Assembly (NCBI RefSeq): GCF_000741255.1
Contig: NZ_JGZB01000004.1
Span: 310,001 to 374,000 of the forward strand
Direction: 5' to 3'
DNA: 64,000 nucleotides
DNA from: Bifidobacterium magnum
Lineage (GTDB): Bacteria > Actinomycetota > Actinomycetes > Actinomycetales > Bifidobacteriaceae
Shown here piece by piece: positions 48,187 to 58,302 of this stretch. A model generated the notes under the pieces. It searched no databases. It saw nothing but the letters and a program-made list of their open reading frames with translations, and had not been told where the DNA came from. The translations under genes were made by a program, and so were the position numbers. Numbering within the stretch: the first letter of the stretch is position 1; every line of letters begins with the position of its first letter.

Positions 48187-49017
48187 ATGGCTATCCGCGT
48201 TTATAAGCCGACGACTCCGGGCCGTCGCAACGCGTCCGTGTCGGATTTCTCCGATCTTACGCGCTCGACTCCTGAAAAGTCGCTGGTACGCAAGCTCAGC
48301 AAGACTGGCGGCCGCAACTCTTACGGCCGTATGACCTCCCGCCATCGCGGCGGCGGCCACAAGCGTCAGTACCGTCTCATCGATTTCCGTCGTTGGGACA
48401 AGGACGGCGTGCCAGCAGTAGTTGCTGAGATCGAATACGATCCGAACCGTTCCGCGCGTATCGCCCTGCTGCACTATGCAGATGGCGAGAAGCGCTACAT
48501 CATCGCTCCGGAAGGCATCAAGCAGGGCGACCGCATTGAGACGGGCGCTCAGGCTGATATCAAGCCAGGCAACAACCTTCCGCTGCGCAACATCCCGACC
48601 GGTACCGTGGTGCACGCCATTGAGCTGCGTCCGCTGGGTGGCGCGAAGATCGCCCGCTCCGCTGGCGCCGCTGTGCAGCTCGTCGCCAAGGATGGCATGT
48701 ACGCCCAGCTGCGTATGCCGTCCGGCGAAATCCGCAACGTGGACGCTCGCTGCCGCGCAACCGTGGGTGAGGTCGGCAACTCCGATCACGCCAACATTGA
48801 GCTCGGCAAGGCAGGTCGTGCACGTTGGATGGGCAAGCGCCCGATCACGCGTGGTGAATCCATGAACCCGGTTGACCATCCGCATGGTGGTCGTACTCGC
48901 GGCGGCAAGCCGCCAGTCTCCCCATGGGGCAAGGGCGAGGTGCGTACTCGTCGTCCGAAGAAGGCTTCGAACAAGATGATTGTTCGTCGTCGTCCGAATG
49001 GTAAGAACCGCAAGTAA
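48187..49017 (+). CDS. rplB: 50S ribosomal protein L2
   Basis: A 276-residue protein needed for subunit joining and peptidyl transfer. [21 protein letters not shown] in outline, [14 protein letters not shown], and the C-terminal [23 protein letters not shown] region (key part NPVDHPHGG, carrying the conserved His) are visible. AAAGGAAGAA lies before the ATG. Confidence 0.97.
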   Translation: MAIRVYKPTTPGRRNASVSDFSDLTRSTPEKSLVRKLSKTGGRNSYGRMTSRHRGGGHKRQYRLIDFRRWDKDGVPAVVAEIEYDPNRSARIALLHYADGEKRYIIAPEGIKQGDRIETGAQADIKPGNNLPLRNIPTGTVVHAIELRPLGGAKIARSAGAAVQLVAKDGMYAQLRMPSGEIRNVDARCRATVGEVGNSDHANIELGKAGRARWMGKRPITRGESMNPVDHPHGGRTRGGKPPVSPWGKGEVRTRRPKKASNKMIVRRRPNGKNRK

Positions 49018-49032
49018 GGGAGTGTCGAACAG

Positions 49033-49311
49033 ATGACTCGTAGCATCAAGAAGGGCCCCTTCGTCGACGCCCACCTGCAGAAGAAAGTCGACGAGCAGAA
49101 TGAGAAGGGTACGCACAACGTCATCAAGACGTGGTCGCGCCGTTCGATGATCACTCCTGATTTCATTGGACACACCTTCGCAGTTCACGATGGCCGCAAG
49201 CACGTGCCGGTGTTTGTCACCGAATCCATGGTCGGCCACAAGCTTGGTGAGTTCGCCCCCACGAAGACCTTCAAGGGTCACGTGAAGGACGACAAGAAGT
49301 CGCGCCGTTAA
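49033..49311 (+). CDS. rpsS: 30S ribosomal protein S19
   Basis: A 92-residue protein of the small-subunit head. [19 protein letters not shown] opens it, followed by [22 protein letters not shown] in outline and [16 protein letters not shown]. It is 15 bp after rplB with an AAGGGAG site. Confidence 0.97.
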   Translation: MTRSIKKGPFVDAHLQKKVDEQNEKGTHNVIKTWSRRSMITPDFIGHTFAVHDGRKHVPVFVTESMVGHKLGEFAPTKTFKGHVKDDKKSRR

Positions 49312-49331
49312 AGGATAGGGAGTAAAGACAC

Positions 49332-49691
49332 ATGGAAGCTAAAGCAATCGCTCGTCACGTCCGCGTGACGCCGCGCAAGGCTCGCCGCATGGTCGACCTC
49401 ATCCGAGGCAAGAAGGCGACCGAAGCTATCACCATTCTCAAGTTCGCTCCGCAGGCCGCCTCTGAGCCAGTGCTCAAGGTCCTGGAGAGCGCCATCGCCA
49501 ACGCCCGCGTTAAGGCCGAACAGGCCGGCGAAGCGTTCCGCGAGAACGACCTGATCGTCAAGGAGACCTATGTGGACGAAGGCGTAACGCTCAAGCGTTT
49601 CCGCGCTCGTGCACAGGGCCGTGCTGCTCGTATCAACAAGCGCACTGCTCACATCACGGTCGTCGTCGCTAGCAAGGAAGGAGCCCGCTAA
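49332..49691 (+). CDS. rplV: 50S ribosomal protein L22
   Basis: A 119-residue protein whose hairpin reaches into the exit tunnel. [20 protein letters not shown] near the start and the C-terminal [20 protein letters not shown] (outline) are the family signatures; that hairpin is where macrolide-resistance changes map in other bacteria. The sequence here shows no insertion or deletion by eye. Confidence 0.97.
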   Translation: MEAKAIARHVRVTPRKARRMVDLIRGKKATEAITILKFAPQAASEPVLKVLESAIANARVKAEQAGEAFRENDLIVKETYVDEGVTLKRFRARAQGRAARINKRTAHITVVVASKEGAR

Positions 49692-49693
49692 AG

Positions 49694-50497
49694 ATGGGTC
49701 AGAAGATTAATCCTTTGGGCTACCGCCTGGGCGTCACCGAAGATCACCGTTCCAAGTGGTTCTCCGACTCCAACAAGGTCGGCGAACGCTACCGTGACTT
49801 CGTCCTCGAAGACGATGCCATTCGTAAGGTCATGAGCAAGGATCTCGAGCGTGCAGGCGTGTCCCGCATCGTCATCGAGCGTACCCGCGACCGCGTGCGT
49901 GTGGATATCCACACCGCTCGTCCGGGCATCGTGATCGGCCGCCGTGGCGCTGAGGCTGAGCGCGTTCGCGCAAAGCTGGAAAAGCTCACGGGCAAGCAGG
50001 TTCAGCTCAACATCTTCGAAGTGAAGAACCCGGCTCTCGACGCACAGCTCGTTGCTCAGGGCATTGCAGAGCAGCTTACGAACCGCGTGACGTTCCGCCG
50101 CGCAATGCGTAAGGCTCAGCAGGATGCCATGCGCGCTGGCGCCAAGGGTATCCGCATCAAGCTCTCCGGTCGCCTTGGTGGCGCCGAAATGAGCCGTTCC
50201 GAGTTCTACCGTGAGGGCCGCGTTCCGCTGCAGACCCTCCGCGCTCTGATTGATTACGGCTTCTTCGAGGCCAAGACCACGTACGGCCGCATCGGCGTCA
50301 AGGTCTGGATCTACAAGGGCGACATGACTGAGCGTGAGTTCGAAGAGCAGCAGGCTCAGCAGAGCAACAACCGTCAGGGACGCCGCGGCGATCGTCGCAC
50401 GCGTCGCAGCAACCGTGCTCCGCGTCAGCGTCAGAACGCCCAGGCTTCGGCCGAGGCAGCTTCTGAAGCTCCTGCCGCAACGGAAACGAAGGAGTGA
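49694..50497 (+). CDS. rpsC: 30S ribosomal protein S3
   Basis: A 267-residue protein. [19 protein letters not shown] opens it; the KH domain has [17 protein letters not shown], and [16 protein letters not shown] follows. The C-terminal 60 residues are a low-complexity tail rich in Arg, Gln and Ala ([15 protein letters not shown]), longer than in E. coli S3. It starts two bases after rplV. Confidence 0.97.
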   Translation: MGQKINPLGYRLGVTEDHRSKWFSDSNKVGERYRDFVLEDDAIRKVMSKDLERAGVSRIVIERTRDRVRVDIHTARPGIVIGRRGAEAERVRAKLEKLTGKQVQLNIFEVKNPALDAQLVAQGIAEQLTNRVTFRRAMRKAQQDAMRAGAKGIRIKLSGRLGGAEMSRSEFYREGRVPLQTLRALIDYGFFEAKTTYGRIGVKVWIYKGDMTEREFEEQQAQQSNNRQGRRGDRRTRRSNRAPRQRQNAQASAEAASEAPAATETKE

Positions 50498-50505
50498 GCT
50501 GAAAG

Positions 50506-50925
50506 ATGCTTATCCCAAAGAGGACCAAATATCGTAAGCAGCATCGTCCTGACCGTCATGGCATGTCCAAGGGCGGCAACAGCGTTTCGTTCGGCGATTT
50601 CGGCATTCAGGCGATGGCTCCGGCCTACGTCACGAACCGCCAGATCGAGGCTGCTCGTATTGCAATGACCCGTTACATCAAGCGTGGTGGCCGCGTGTGG
50701 ATCACGATCTTCCCGGATCGTCCTCTCACCAAGCACCCGCTCGGTGCTCGAATGGGTTCCGGTAAGGGCGCTCCGGAATTCTGGATCGCCAACGTTCACC
50801 CCGGTCGCGTGATGTTCGAGATCGGTGGCGTTTCTGAGGACGTCGCTCGCGAGGCTCTGCGCCGCGCAATCGACAAGCTCCCGATGAAGTGCCGTGTTAT
50901 TGCTCGTGAAGGCGGTGACATCTGA
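50506..50925 (+). CDS. rplP: 50S ribosomal protein L16
   Basis: A 139-residue protein at the tRNA-binding face of the large subunit. [19 protein letters not shown] (19 residues) opens it, and [20 protein letters not shown] in outline is the signature. The conserved RMGSGKG loop holds the arginine that is hydroxylated in some bacteria. Its stop overlaps the rpmC start by one base. Confidence 0.97.
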   Translation: MLIPKRTKYRKQHRPDRHGMSKGGNSVSFGDFGIQAMAPAYVTNRQIEAARIAMTRYIKRGGRVWITIFPDRPLTKHPLGARMGSGKGAPEFWIANVHPGRVMFEIGGVSEDVAREALRRAIDKLPMKCRVIAREGGDI

Positions 50926-51182
50926 TGGCAGTCGGCTCTGAAGAATACACGATTAAGAATCTCAACGAGAAGACCAACGCGCAGATCGAAGATTTCTTGA
51001 AGAAGTCTAAGGAAGAGCTGTTCAACTTGCGCTTCCAGCACGCGACCGGTCAGCTCGACAACACGGCTCGCCTCAAGGCCGTCAAGCGTGACATCGCCAG
51101 GATGTACACTATTCTGCGTGAACGTCAGCTGGGCATCAGCCAGGAACCCGAGGCCACCGAAACGAAAGCTGAGGAGAAGTAA
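50925..51182 (+). CDS. rpmC: 50S ribosomal protein L29
   Basis: An 85-residue protein by the tunnel exit. The core is the helical hairpin [34 protein letters not shown] in outline (key parts [10 protein letters not shown] and [10 protein letters not shown]). About 15 extra residues rich in Glu and Thr follow at the C-terminus. TGATG and TAATG overlaps with its neighbours show translational coupling. Confidence 0.95.
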   Translation: MAVGSEEYTIKNLNEKTNAQIEDFLKKSKEELFNLRFQHATGQLDNTARLKAVKRDIARMYTILRERQLGISQEPEATETKAEEK

Positions 51183-51442
51183 TGGCTGAAGAGCGTAATT
51201 CCCGTAAGGTTCGTCGCGGTTATGTCGTGTCCGACAAGATGGACAAGACCATTTCCGTCGAACTCGAACAGCGTTCTACCCACCCGCTGTACGGCAAGGT
51301 CGTGCGCACCACTCGCACGGTCAAGGCTCATGACGAAAACAACGAGGCTCACGTTGGCGACCTCGTGAGTATCATGGAGACTCGTCCACTGAGCAAGACC
51401 AAGCGTTGGCGTCTCGAGAGCATTATCGAGCGCGCTAAGTAA
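51182..51442 (+). CDS. rpsQ: 30S ribosomal protein S17
   Basis: An 86-residue OB-fold protein. [20 protein letters not shown] and [19 protein letters not shown] are the family motifs, ending [16 protein letters not shown]. It is the last gene before a strong GC-rich hairpin that divides the S10 cluster from the spc cluster. Confidence 0.96.
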   Translation: MAEERNSRKVRRGYVVSDKMDKTISVELEQRSTHPLYGKVVRTTRTVKAHDENNEAHVGDLVSIMETRPLSKTKRWRLESIIERAK

Positions 51443-51466
51443 CAAGTTCGGCAAGGCTCCGCCTGC

Positions 51467-51499
51467 CACCCCGCCCGCTTTTTCCGGGCGGGCGGGGTG
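51467..51499 (+). terminator. GC-rich hairpin between rpsQ and rplN
   Basis: CACCCCGCCCGC and GCGGGCGGGGTG form a perfect 12-bp stem with a T-containing loop. No T-run follows, so it may be an attenuator, an RNA-processing site or a barrier that adjusts the ratio of the S10 and spc clusters, rather than a full terminator. Confidence 0.6.
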
Positions 51500-51532
51500 C
51501 TTGTGGAGAACCAGCTCGGCTAAGGAGAATCA

Positions 51533-51901
51533 ATGATTCAGCAGGAAACGCGGCTTCATGTCGCCGACAACACGGGTGCGAAGGAACTCCTCGCCATCCG
51601 AGTGCTCGGCGGATCGAAGCGACGCTATGCCGATCTGGGCGACGTCATCGTCGCCTCCGTCAAGGATGCTATTCCTGGCGGTTCGGTCAAGAAGGGCGAC
51701 GTCGTCAAGGCTGTAGTCGTCCGCACCGTAAAGGAACACCGTCGCGCTGACGGTTCCTACATCAAGTTCGACGAGAACGCCGCTGTAATTCTCGGCTCCG
51801 GCCGTGAACCCAAGGGCACTCGTATCTTCGGACCAGTTGCTCGTGAACTGCGCGACAAGCGCTTCATGCGTATCGTGTCCCTCGCCCCGGAGGTGATCTG
51901 A
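51533..51901 (+). CDS. rplN: 50S ribosomal protein L14
   Basis: A 122-residue protein. [20 protein letters not shown] opens it, with CxR replaced by [18 protein letters not shown] and [15 protein letters not shown], ending [18 protein letters not shown]. First gene of the spc cluster, with AAGGAG six bases upstream. It sits at the inter-subunit face. Confidence 0.97.
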   Translation: MIQQETRLHVADNTGAKELLAIRVLGGSKRRYADLGDVIVASVKDAIPGGSVKKGDVVKAVVVRTVKEHRRADGSYIKFDENAAVILGSGREPKGTRIFGPVARELRDKRFMRIVSLAPEVI

Positions 51902-51902
51902 G

Positions 51903-52238
51903 ATGGTAGCCAAGATTAAGAGCGGCGACCAGGTTGTGGTCATCCGCGGCAAGGATCGCGGTAAGGAGGGCAAGGTCCTCCGCGTGCTCAAGGACGATCG
52001 TCTGATCGTCGAGGGCGTGCAGATGGTCAAGAAGCACGTTCGCGCCACCCAGCAGGGCCAGCAGTCTGGCATCGTCTCCGCAGAGGCTCCGATCCATCGC
52101 TCCAACGTGATGCTCATCGACCCGGAGACCAAGAAGCCGACGCGCGTTGGCGTGATCGTCAAGGAAGAAGCTCGTGACGGCAAGGTGAAGACCGTGCGCG
52201 TTCGCGTGGCTAAGAAGTCCGGAAAGGAGCTGGCATGA
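51903..52238 (+). CDS. rplX: 50S ribosomal protein L24
   Basis: A 111-residue assembly initiator. The KOW motif is visible as [21 protein letters not shown] in outline, then [11 protein letters not shown] and [22 protein letters not shown]. One base separates it from rplN, and it shares ATGA with rplE. Confidence 0.96.
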   Translation: MVAKIKSGDQVVVIRGKDRGKEGKVLRVLKDDRLIVEGVQMVKKHVRATQQGQQSGIVSAEAPIHRSNVMLIDPETKKPTRVGVIVKEEARDGKVKTVRVRVAKKSGKELA

Positions 52239-52807
52239 GCGACACTACCGTTGAAGCGCCGCAGACTCCGCGCCTGAAGGTTCAGTACAACGATGTCATC
52301 GTTCCGGAACTGGAAAAAGAATTCAAGCATGAGAACCCGATGCAGGTTGCTCGTGTGCAGAAGGTCGTCGTCTCCATGGGCGTCGGTGCCGCTGCTCGCG
52401 ACTCCAAGCTCATCGAAGGTGCTGTCAAGGATCTGACCGCTATCACGGGCCAGAAGCCGAAGATCACCAAGGCCAAGAAGTCCGTCGCACAGTTCCACCT
52501 GCGCGAAGGCCAGGCCATTGGCGCTTACGTGACGCTTCGTGGCGACCGCATGTGGGAGTTCCTCGATCGTCTTCTGACGCTGGCTCTGCCGCGTATCCGC
52601 GATTTCCGCGGTATCAACGGCCACCAGTTCGACGGTCAGGGCAACTACAACTTCGGTCTGACCGAGCAGTCCATGTTCCACGAGATCGATCCGGATTCGA
52701 TCGATCACCAGCGTGGTATGGACATCACCGTAGTGACCAGCACCAAGGACGACAAGGAAGCATACGCGCTTCTCAAGCACCTCGGCTTCCCGTTCAAGGA
52801 GAACTGA
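52235..52807 (+). CDS. rplE: 50S ribosomal protein L5
   Basis: A 190-residue protein that binds 5S rRNA and contacts P-site tRNA. Motifs are [40 protein letters not shown] in outline, and [21 protein letters not shown]. The N-terminus has a 15-residue extension ([15 protein letters not shown]). Its start overlaps the end of rplX by four bases. Confidence 0.97.
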   Translation: MSDTTVEAPQTPRLKVQYNDVIVPELEKEFKHENPMQVARVQKVVVSMGVGAAARDSKLIEGAVKDLTAITGQKPKITKAKKSVAQFHLREGQAIGAYVTLRGDRMWEFLDRLLTLALPRIRDFRGINGHQFDGQGNYNFGLTEQSMFHEIDPDSIDHQRGMDITVVTSTKDDKEAYALLKHLGFPFKEN

Positions 52808-52808
52808 A

Positions 52809-52994
52809 ATGGCAAAAACTTGTCTTAAGGTCAAGGCAAACCGCAAGCCTAAGTTCAAGGTGCGCGCTTACACGCGTTGCCAGGTGTGCGGCCGCCCTCA
52901 TTCCGTCTACCGCAAGTTCGGTCTGTGCCGTATCTGCCTGCGTAACAAGGCACATGCAGGCGAACTGCCAGGCGTTACTAAGTCCAGTTGGTAA
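52809..52994 (+). CDS. rpsN: 30S ribosomal protein S14, zinc-binding type
   Basis: A 61-residue protein ([13 protein letters not shown] start) with the CQVCGR and CRICLR pairs near residues 24-43 that bind zinc. This is the short, Zn-dependent type Z of S14, standard in the spc operon of Gram-positive bacteria. It starts one base after rplE. Confidence 0.96.
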   Translation: MAKTCLKVKANRKPKFKVRAYTRCQVCGRPHSVYRKFGLCRICLRNKAHAGELPGVTKSSW

Positions 52995-53079
52995 ATATCG
53001 ACGCTGAAGGTCCGCTGTCAATAATGCTGTGAATACAGCAGACGGCGGAAACCACGGCGAGAAAGGGCATTAGCCCATA

Positions 53080-53475
53080 ATGACAATGACAGATCCGATC
53101 GCAGACATGCTTACGCGTCTGCGTAACGCGAGCGCGGCAAAACACGAGACCGTGGATATGCCGTACTCCAAGTTCAAGCGAATATTGCGAGATTCTGAAG
53201 CGCGAAGGTACATTGCTGACTTCGGCGCCAAGGAAGCTAAGGTCGGCCAGACGCTTGAGATCACGCTCAAGTACGGCGACCACGGCGAGCGCGCCATTCA
53301 GGGCATCAAGCGCATTTCCAAGCCAGGCCTGCGTCGCTACGCAAAGTCTGATGCTCTGCCAATGCCGCTCGGTGGTCTTGGTATCGCAATCATCTCGACC
53401 TCTGCGGGCCTGATGACTCAGAAGGAATGCCTCGACCGAGGCATTGGTGGCGAAATCGTCGCCTTCGTGTGGTGA
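53080..53475 (+). CDS. rpsH: 30S ribosomal protein S8
   Basis: A 131-residue protein binding the central domain of 16S r[24 protein letters not shown] opens it in outline, and [20 protein letters not shown] and the late [19 protein letters not shown] are signatures. The start at 53080 is favoured over 53086 by the distance to AAAGGG at 53062. An 85-bp gap before it contains GCATTAGCCC-like short repeats only. Confidence 0.96.
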   Translation: MTMTDPIADMLTRLRNASAAKHETVDMPYSKFKRILRDSEARRYIADFGAKEAKVGQTLEITLKYGDHGERAIQGIKRISKPGLRRYAKSDALPMPLGGLGIAIISTSAGLMTQKECLDRGIGGEIVAFVW

Positions 53476-53491
53476 GAAAGGAGAGCTGAAG

Positions 53492-54031
53492 ATGGCATCG
53501 CATATTGGTAAGCTCCCTGTCGTCATCCCGGCAGGCGTAGAAATCACCATCAACGGTCAGGAATTCACCGCCAAGGGACCGAAGGGCACTGACTCCTTCG
53601 AGATTCCTGAGGGCATCACCGCCACCGTTGAAGGCAACGAAATTGTGTTGACCCCAGTCGACGATTCCCGCCCGGTGCGCGCCAAGCATGGCCTGGCTCG
53701 CTCCATCGTGGCCTCGATCGTGAAGGGCGTCTCCGAGGGTTACGCGAAGAGCCTCGACATCGTGGGCACGGGTTACCGCGCTCAGCTCAAGGGCAAGAGC
53801 ATTGAGTTCTCGCTCGGCTACTCGCACACCATCACGGTGGATCCGCCGGAGGGCATCACGTTCGAACTCCCGAACGCCAACCAGGTAATCGTCAAGGGCA
53901 TCGACAAGCAGGCTGTTGGTCAGGCTGCTGCCAACATCCGTAAGCTTCGTGCTCCGGAACCGTACAAGGGCAAGGGCATCAAGTACTCGGACGAGACGAT
54001 CCGCCGCAAGGCTGGAAAGGCTGGTAAGTGA
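53492..54031 (+). CDS. rplF: 50S ribosomal protein L6
   Basis: A 179-residue protein. [18 protein letters not shown] opens it, [20 protein letters not shown] and the C-terminal [14 protein letters not shown] motif (here A-P-E-P-Y-K-G-K-G) follow. The open frame begins earlier at 53444, but GAAAGGAGAG at 53475-53484 fixes the start at 53492. Confidence 0.96.
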   Translation: MASHIGKLPVVIPAGVEITINGQEFTAKGPKGTDSFEIPEGITATVEGNEIVLTPVDDSRPVRAKHGLARSIVASIVKGVSEGYAKSLDIVGTGYRAQLKGKSIEFSLGYSHTITVDPPEGITFELPNANQVIVKGIDKQAVGQAAANIRKLRAPEPYKGKGIKYSDETIRRKAGKAGK

Positions 54032-54032
54032 T

Positions 54033-54404
54033 ATGAGCGTTAAGATTCTCGGTAAAGGCAAGAAGGTTGCGCAGCTGCGTCGCCACGCTCGTATCCGCAA
54101 GCGCATCTCCGGCACGCCGGAAATGCCGCGTCTCGTGGTGAGCCGCTCCAACCGTCACATGGTCGCTCAGATCATCGATGACACCAAGGGCGTAACGCTG
54201 GTTTCCGAATCCACTCTGATGAACGATTTCGGAAACTTCGAAGGCACCAAGACTGAAGCTGCACACAAGGTCGGCGAAATGATCGCCAAGAAGGCCCTGG
54301 ATGCAGGCATCACCGCGGTCGTGTTCGATCGTGGCGGTTACAAGTACCATGGCCGCGTCGCAGCTGTTGCTGATGGCGCCCGTGAGGGAGGTCTGGCACT
54401 GTGA
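54033..54404 (+). CDS. rplR: 50S ribosomal protein L18
   Basis: A 123-residue 5S-rRNA-binding protein. Motifs are [34 protein letters not shown] and the C-terminal [24 protein letters not shown] in outline. It starts one base after the rplF stop and overlaps rpsE by four bases (GTGA). Confidence 0.96.
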   Translation: MSVKILGKGKKVAQLRRHARIRKRISGTPEMPRLVVSRSNRHMVAQIIDDTKGVTLVSESTLMNDFGNFEGTKTEAAHKVGEMIAKKALDAGITAVVFDRGGYKYHGRVAAVADGAREGGLAL

Positions 54405-55129
54405 GCGACAACGAAAAGGAAACCCAAGTGGCTGAAGAAACTCAGAACACTCAGGCAACCGCTGAGTCCAACAACGACGAGCGCAAGTCCCGTCGTGGCC
54501 AGCGCGGCGAAGGCCGTCGTGGTGAGCGTCGCAACCGTCGCGAAGAAAATCGCGGCGACGAAATGCTCGATCGCGTCGTAACCATCAACCGTGTGTCCAA
54601 GACCCACAAGGGTGGTCGTACGTTCAGCTTCGCTGCTCTCGTAGTGGTGGGCGACGGCAACGGCACCGTTGGTGTCGGCTACGGCAAGTCTCGCGAAGTC
54701 CCGGCAGCTATTGCCAAGGGCCAGCTGGATGCCAAGAAGCACATGTTCACTATTCCGCGTATCCGCGGCACCGTGACCCACCCGGTGGTCGGCCACGATC
54801 ACGCTGGTACCGTCATGCTGCGTCCGGCCGCTCCGGGTACCGGTGTAATCGCCGGTTCTGCAGTGCGCGCCGTCATGGAATGCGCTGGCATCACCGACGT
54901 TCTGACGAAGTCCATGGGCTCCACCACGGCCGTCAACGTTGTGCGCGCTACCGTAGACGCACTCAAGCAGCTGGAATCTCCGGAAGAGATCGCTTCCCGT
55001 CGTGATATGACGCTGGCTGAGGTCACCCCGGACGCTATGCTGCGCGCTCGTGCCGAAGGTATGGCCGAGGCTGCCAAGGCTCGTGAAGAAGCCGCCGCTG
55101 CCAAGGCTGCCGCTAAGGATGGTGAGTGA
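54401..55129 (+). CDS. rpsE: 30S ribosomal protein S5
   Basis: A 242-residue protein involved in decoding accuracy. The family core has [39 protein letters not shown] and [20 protein letters not shown] in outline. It is longer than the E. coli protein by an N-terminal tail rich in Glu, Asn and Arg (about 50 residues) and a C-terminal tail rich in Ala. GTG start overlapping the rplR stop. Confidence 0.96.
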   Translation: MSDNEKETQVAEETQNTQATAESNNDERKSRRGQRGEGRRGERRNRREENRGDEMLDRVVTINRVSKTHKGGRTFSFAALVVVGDGNGTVGVGYGKSREVPAAIAKGQLDAKKHMFTIPRIRGTVTHPVVGHDHAGTVMLRPAAPGTGVIAGSAVRAVMECAGITDVLTKSMGSTTAVNVVRATVDALKQLESPEEIASRRDMTLAEVTPDAMLRARAEGMAEAAKAREEAAAAKAAAKDGE

Positions 55130-55132
55130 TAG

Positions 55133-55315
55133 ATGGCAAAGTTGAAGATTACGCTCGTTCACGGTGTTTGCGGTGCAAACCCGAAGCAGCGTGCAACCGT
55201 GCAGACGCTCGCCCTTCGCAAGATCGGCCAGAGCACGATTCTCGAAGACAACGCATCGACCCGTGGCATGATTAACGTCGTGCGTCACCTGGTCACCGTT
55301 GAGGAGGCAGACTGA
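55133..55315 (+). CDS. rpmD: 50S ribosomal protein L30
   Basis: A 60-residue protein. [21 protein letters not shown] and [21 protein letters not shown] (both in outline) are the bacterial L30 pattern. It lies between rpsE and rplO with gaps of three and two bases. Confidence 0.95.
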   Translation: MAKLKITLVHGVCGANPKQRATVQTLALRKIGQSTILEDNASTRGMINVVRHLVTVEEAD

Positions 55316-55317
55316 TT

Positions 55318-55773
55318 ATGGCTAACGAAGAAACCATCCTGCAGATGCACGACCTCAAGCCGGCTCCGGGCGAGAAGAAGGATCGCATTCGCGTAGGCCG
55401 TGGTGAAGGCTCCAAGGGTAAGACCTCGGGCCGTGGCGACAAGGGCACCAAGAAGCGCTACCAGGTTCGTCCTGGCTTCGAAGGTGGCCAGCTGCCTCTG
55501 TACATGCGCCTGCCGAAGCTCCGTGGCTTCAAGAGCCCGTTCAAGGTCACCTACCAGGTCGTCAACATTGCAACCCTCGCGGAACTCTTCCCGCAGGGTG
55601 GCGAGATCACCGTTGCCGATCTGGTCGCCAAGGGTGCCGTCCGCGCTAACCAGCCGGTCAAGGTCCTGGGCGAAGGCGAGACGACCGTGGCGTTCACGCT
55701 CAAGGGCGTGAAGGCTTCCAAGTCCGCTGTTGCTAAGATCGATGCTGCCGGTGGCTCTATTTCCGAAGACTGA
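55318..55773 (+). CDS. rplO: 50S ribosomal protein L15
   Basis: A 151-residue assembly protein. LHDLKPAPG-type opening ([20 protein letters not shown]), [37 protein letters not shown] and the late [21 protein letters not shown]-like segment are visible. It ends the spc ribosomal run; a terminator separates it from secY, so secY has its own promoter here. Confidence 0.96.
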   Translation: MANEETILQMHDLKPAPGEKKDRIRVGRGEGSKGKTSGRGDKGTKKRYQVRPGFEGGQLPLYMRLPKLRGFKSPFKVTYQVVNIATLAELFPQGGEITVADLVAKGAVRANQPVKVLGEGETTVAFTLKGVKASKSAVAKIDAAGGSISED

Positions 55774-55830
55774 TTACCTACGACCCGTAAGTAATCCACG
55801 GAAATAAGGCACATCTGCCAACATGTAAGA

Positions 55831-55863
55831 AGGCTCCCGCACATTGCGTGCGGGGGCCTTTTT
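55831..55863 (+). terminator. Terminator after rplO
   Basis: AGGCTCCCGCAC pairs with GTGCGGGGGCCT over a short loop, followed by five T. It marks the end of the S10-spc run before secY. Confidence 0.88.
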
Positions 55864-56145
55864 GTTATGCGTTCGTTGTGCAGTTGTCATGCACATGGTT
55901 ATCCGTATCGCCATACGCATCGCCATGCATTTCCTATACGCACGGTATATATAGAGGTATAGCGCTGTATAAATGAATCGGATCTGTTCAATTTTTCGTG
56001 AAAAAAATTAGCGCAGGTCTGCAATTTTTTTATGAAGAATACGTACGCAATGTCGCGAACGTAGGGACAATGGGCTAGACTCAGCGCCTAGAGTGTGTTA
56101 TCCGTGCGCATGGATGCGCCACTATGTTTTTGGAGGGAACTTAAG
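55864..56145. promoter_or_regulatory. secY upstream region with its own promoter
   Basis: After the rplO terminator this 280-bp region must supply secY transcription. TAGACT at 56076-56081 fits a -10 box; I cannot assign a -35 with confidence. Two A/T-rich tracts (near 55990-56035) lie upstream and could act as UP-like elements. Confidence 0.35.
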
Positions 56146-57492
56146 GTGAGGACATTAATCCAGGCCTTTCGGACCAAGGAGTTGAGAAATAAAATTCTCT
56201 TCGTCTTGGGCATGATTGTGATTTATAGAATCGGTTCGTTCATTCCGACTCCGGGCGTGGACGAAACCGTAGTTCACGACTGCGTGGCCAAAACCACCAA
56301 CAACGCCGAGAACTTCATTGGCTTGGTGAATCTGTTCTCGGGCGGCGCCATGCTCCAGCTGTCGATCTTCGCACTGGGTGTGATGCCGTACATCACGGCT
56401 TCGATTGTGGTGCAGCTGCTGCGCGTGGTGATTCCTCGATTCGAGGCCCTGCACAAGGAAGGCCAGTCGGGCGAGGCGAAGCTGACGCAGTACACGCGTT
56501 ACCTCACCATTGGCTTGGCGTTGCTGCAGTCCACGACCATCATCGTGACGGCGCGCTCGGGTGCGCTGTTCAACTACCAGTGCTCGCAGGTCATTCCGGA
56601 CAGCTCGGTCTGGAACATGATCGTCATGGTGCTCGTCATGACGGGCGGTACTGGCCTGATCATGTGGATGGCCGAATTGATTACCGAAAAGGGCATCGGC
56701 CAGGGCATGTCCATCCTTATCTTCCTGTCCATCTGCTCGGGCTTCCTGCCGCAGCTGTGGGAAATTGGTTGGGGCACCAACGGCACCGACGGCAACTGGC
56801 TCAAGTTCGGTATTGTCACGGGCGTGCTCGTGGTCATCATGATCTTCGTGGTGTATGTGGAACTTTCCCAGCGCCGTATCCCCGTCCAGTACACGCGCCG
56901 CATGATCGGCCGCAAGATGTATGGCGGTTCCTCCACGTACCTGCCACTGAAGGTCAACATGTCGGGCGTGATCCCGCCGATCTTCGCTTCCTCGATTCTG
57001 GCCATCCCGACGCTGATCGCACAGTTCGGCAACACGGATCAGTCGTGGGTGCAGTGGATCAACGCCAACCTCGCGAACACCACCAGCGTGTGGTACATCG
57101 TGCTGTACGCGTTGATGATCGTGTTCTTCTGCTTCTTCTACACGGAGATCACGTTCAATCCGGACGAGACCGCGGACAATATGAAGCAGTATGGCGGCTT
57201 CATTCCGGGTATTCGTGCGGGCCGCTCCACGTCGCGCTACCTCAAGTACATCATCAACCGTCTCAATACGGTTGGCGCCGTGTACTTGCTGTTCGTCGCG
57301 CTGCTGCCGACCGTGCTGATCATGGCGCTTGAGCTCAACACTCAGCTTCCGTTCGGCGGTACGACGATCCTGATTATCGCGGGCGTCGGTCTCGACACCT
57401 TGCGTCAGGCGAAGGCGCAGACGGAACAGTTCCAGTACGCCGGCTTCCTGTTCGACGCGAGCCATGACAAGAAGGCTGTCGCCGCCGACTAA
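56146..57492 (+). CDS. secY: Protein translocase subunit SecY
   Basis: A 448-residue channel protein with ten hydrophobic segments. RNKILFVLGMIVIYRIGSFIPTPG in outline, LQLSIFALGVMPYITASIVVQLL (plug region), the TEKGIGQGMS cytoplasmic loop, and PGIRAGRSTSRYLKYIINR are family motifs. GTG at 56146 is eight bases after GGAGGG; the open frame itself extends further upstream. It exports unfolded proteins with SecE and SecA. Confidence 0.95.
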   Translation: MRTLIQAFRTKELRNKILFVLGMIVIYRIGSFIPTPGVDETVVHDCVAKTTNNAENFIGLVNLFSGGAMLQLSIFALGVMPYITASIVVQLLRVVIPRFEALHKEGQSGEAKLTQYTRYLTIGLALLQSTTIIVTARSGALFNYQCSQVIPDSSVWNMIVMVLVMTGGTGLIMWMAELITEKGIGQGMSILIFLSICSGFLPQLWEIGWGTNGTDGNWLKFGIVTGVLVVIMIFVVYVELSQRRIPVQYTRRMIGRKMYGGSSTYLPLKVNMSGVIPPIFASSILAIPTLIAQFGNTDQSWVQWINANLANTTSVWYIVLYALMIVFFCFFYTEITFNPDETADNMKQYGGFIPGIRAGRSTSRYLKYIINRLNTVGAVYLLFVALLPTVLIMALELNTQLPFGGTTILIIAGVGLDTLRQAKAQTEQFQYAGFLFDASHDKKAVAAD

Positions 57493-57522
57493 CGGACCGT
57501 CTGATAGTCGCTGAAATCTCAT

Positions 57523-57551
57523 AATCGTCCACTTCGGTGGGCGATTTTTTT
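57523..57551 (+). terminator. Terminator of secY
   Basis: AATCGTCCAC and GTGGGCGATT form a 10-bp stem with one mismatch-type pair over a TTCG tetraloop, followed by seven T. Confidence 0.88.
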
Positions 57552-57926
57552 ATAGATAAAATATATGTAAATAATCAAGTAAATTAATATTTTTGTGCGG
57601 TTGTGAACGGTAAATTTCGTGTGATGAAAGTCAGATAATGGCTATTTTCCGCCAAACTTACTATATGAGACATTGATTTATTGTCTAATTATTGCGGCGT
57701 AGCATGACGTTTATAAAGTAACTGATTTGCTGCTGAGAGGGGTATCGCCGCGCCATAGGCTCAACGCTGAGACATGTGCGGAAGGCGACGTGAAGCAATG
57801 TCGAAGCATGTCAAAACATCACAATCGCATATCGTCCCTGATGGAATCAATGCGCAAGGGACTGGTTCAAGGAAAACATTTGCGTGCGTTCCAGTATGAA
57901 GGGGGAACTGGTGCACATGAATATGG
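57552..57926. other. Region between secY and the surface-protein remnant
   Basis: The first 170 bp are AT-rich with no gene. From about 57727 overlapping open frames in different frames show no recognisable protein; they may be decayed upstream parts of the sortase-anchored protein. Confidence 0.4.
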
Positions 57927-58148
57927 ATGGCCCATCATCCGCATGGAACCGGAGAACTCGACGTGTACTCCTATACGGTGAGCAATATCAAATCCGACGA
58001 ACCCGAAGGAATCGTGCTTCCCTCGGCCGGCAATACGGGAATGTTCTTTACGCTGGAATTGGGCGTCCTGATCGTCGGGTTCGGATTATGGGCCGGCAAA
58101 CGGGCCATAATGACGGAACGTACGGCCGTGAATCATCACGGACAGTAA
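57927..58148 (+). pseudogene. C-terminal remnant of a sortase-anchored surface protein
   Basis: A 73-codon frame ends like a Gram-positive cell-wall sorting signal: YTVSNIKSDEPEG, the pentapeptide LPSAG (a variant of LPXTG) followed by NTG, a hydrophobic helix (FFTLELGVLIVGFGLWAG), and a basic tail K-R. The V-S-N-I-K-S segment just before the motif resembles the end of bifidobacterial pilin subunits. There is no signal peptide and no large extracellular domain in frame upstream, so it is most likely a fragment of a lost gene. A small real gene is less likely. Confidence 0.5.
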
Positions 58149-58302
58149 ACGGCTCCCGACAAATCCTGGCAGAGTGTCCGCGAATAGGTATCACAGCGTA
58201 CATATTCGCGGACTTCTGTTGGTAGGTACCGATAGATTGAGTGACATAACACGCAAACGCTGGGACGAATAGTCGACAGCGATTGATTGAAGGAGCATGA
58301 AT

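Noticed and set aside
56155-57522. A 455-codon open frame antisense to secY
   Set aside because: Composition of a GC-rich shadow (very high Arg, His, Asp); secY is complete on the other strand.
57727-57981. An 84-codon ORF before the sorting-signal remnant
   Set aside because: It lies in a different frame from the remnant, and its translation shows no signal peptide or pilin motif.
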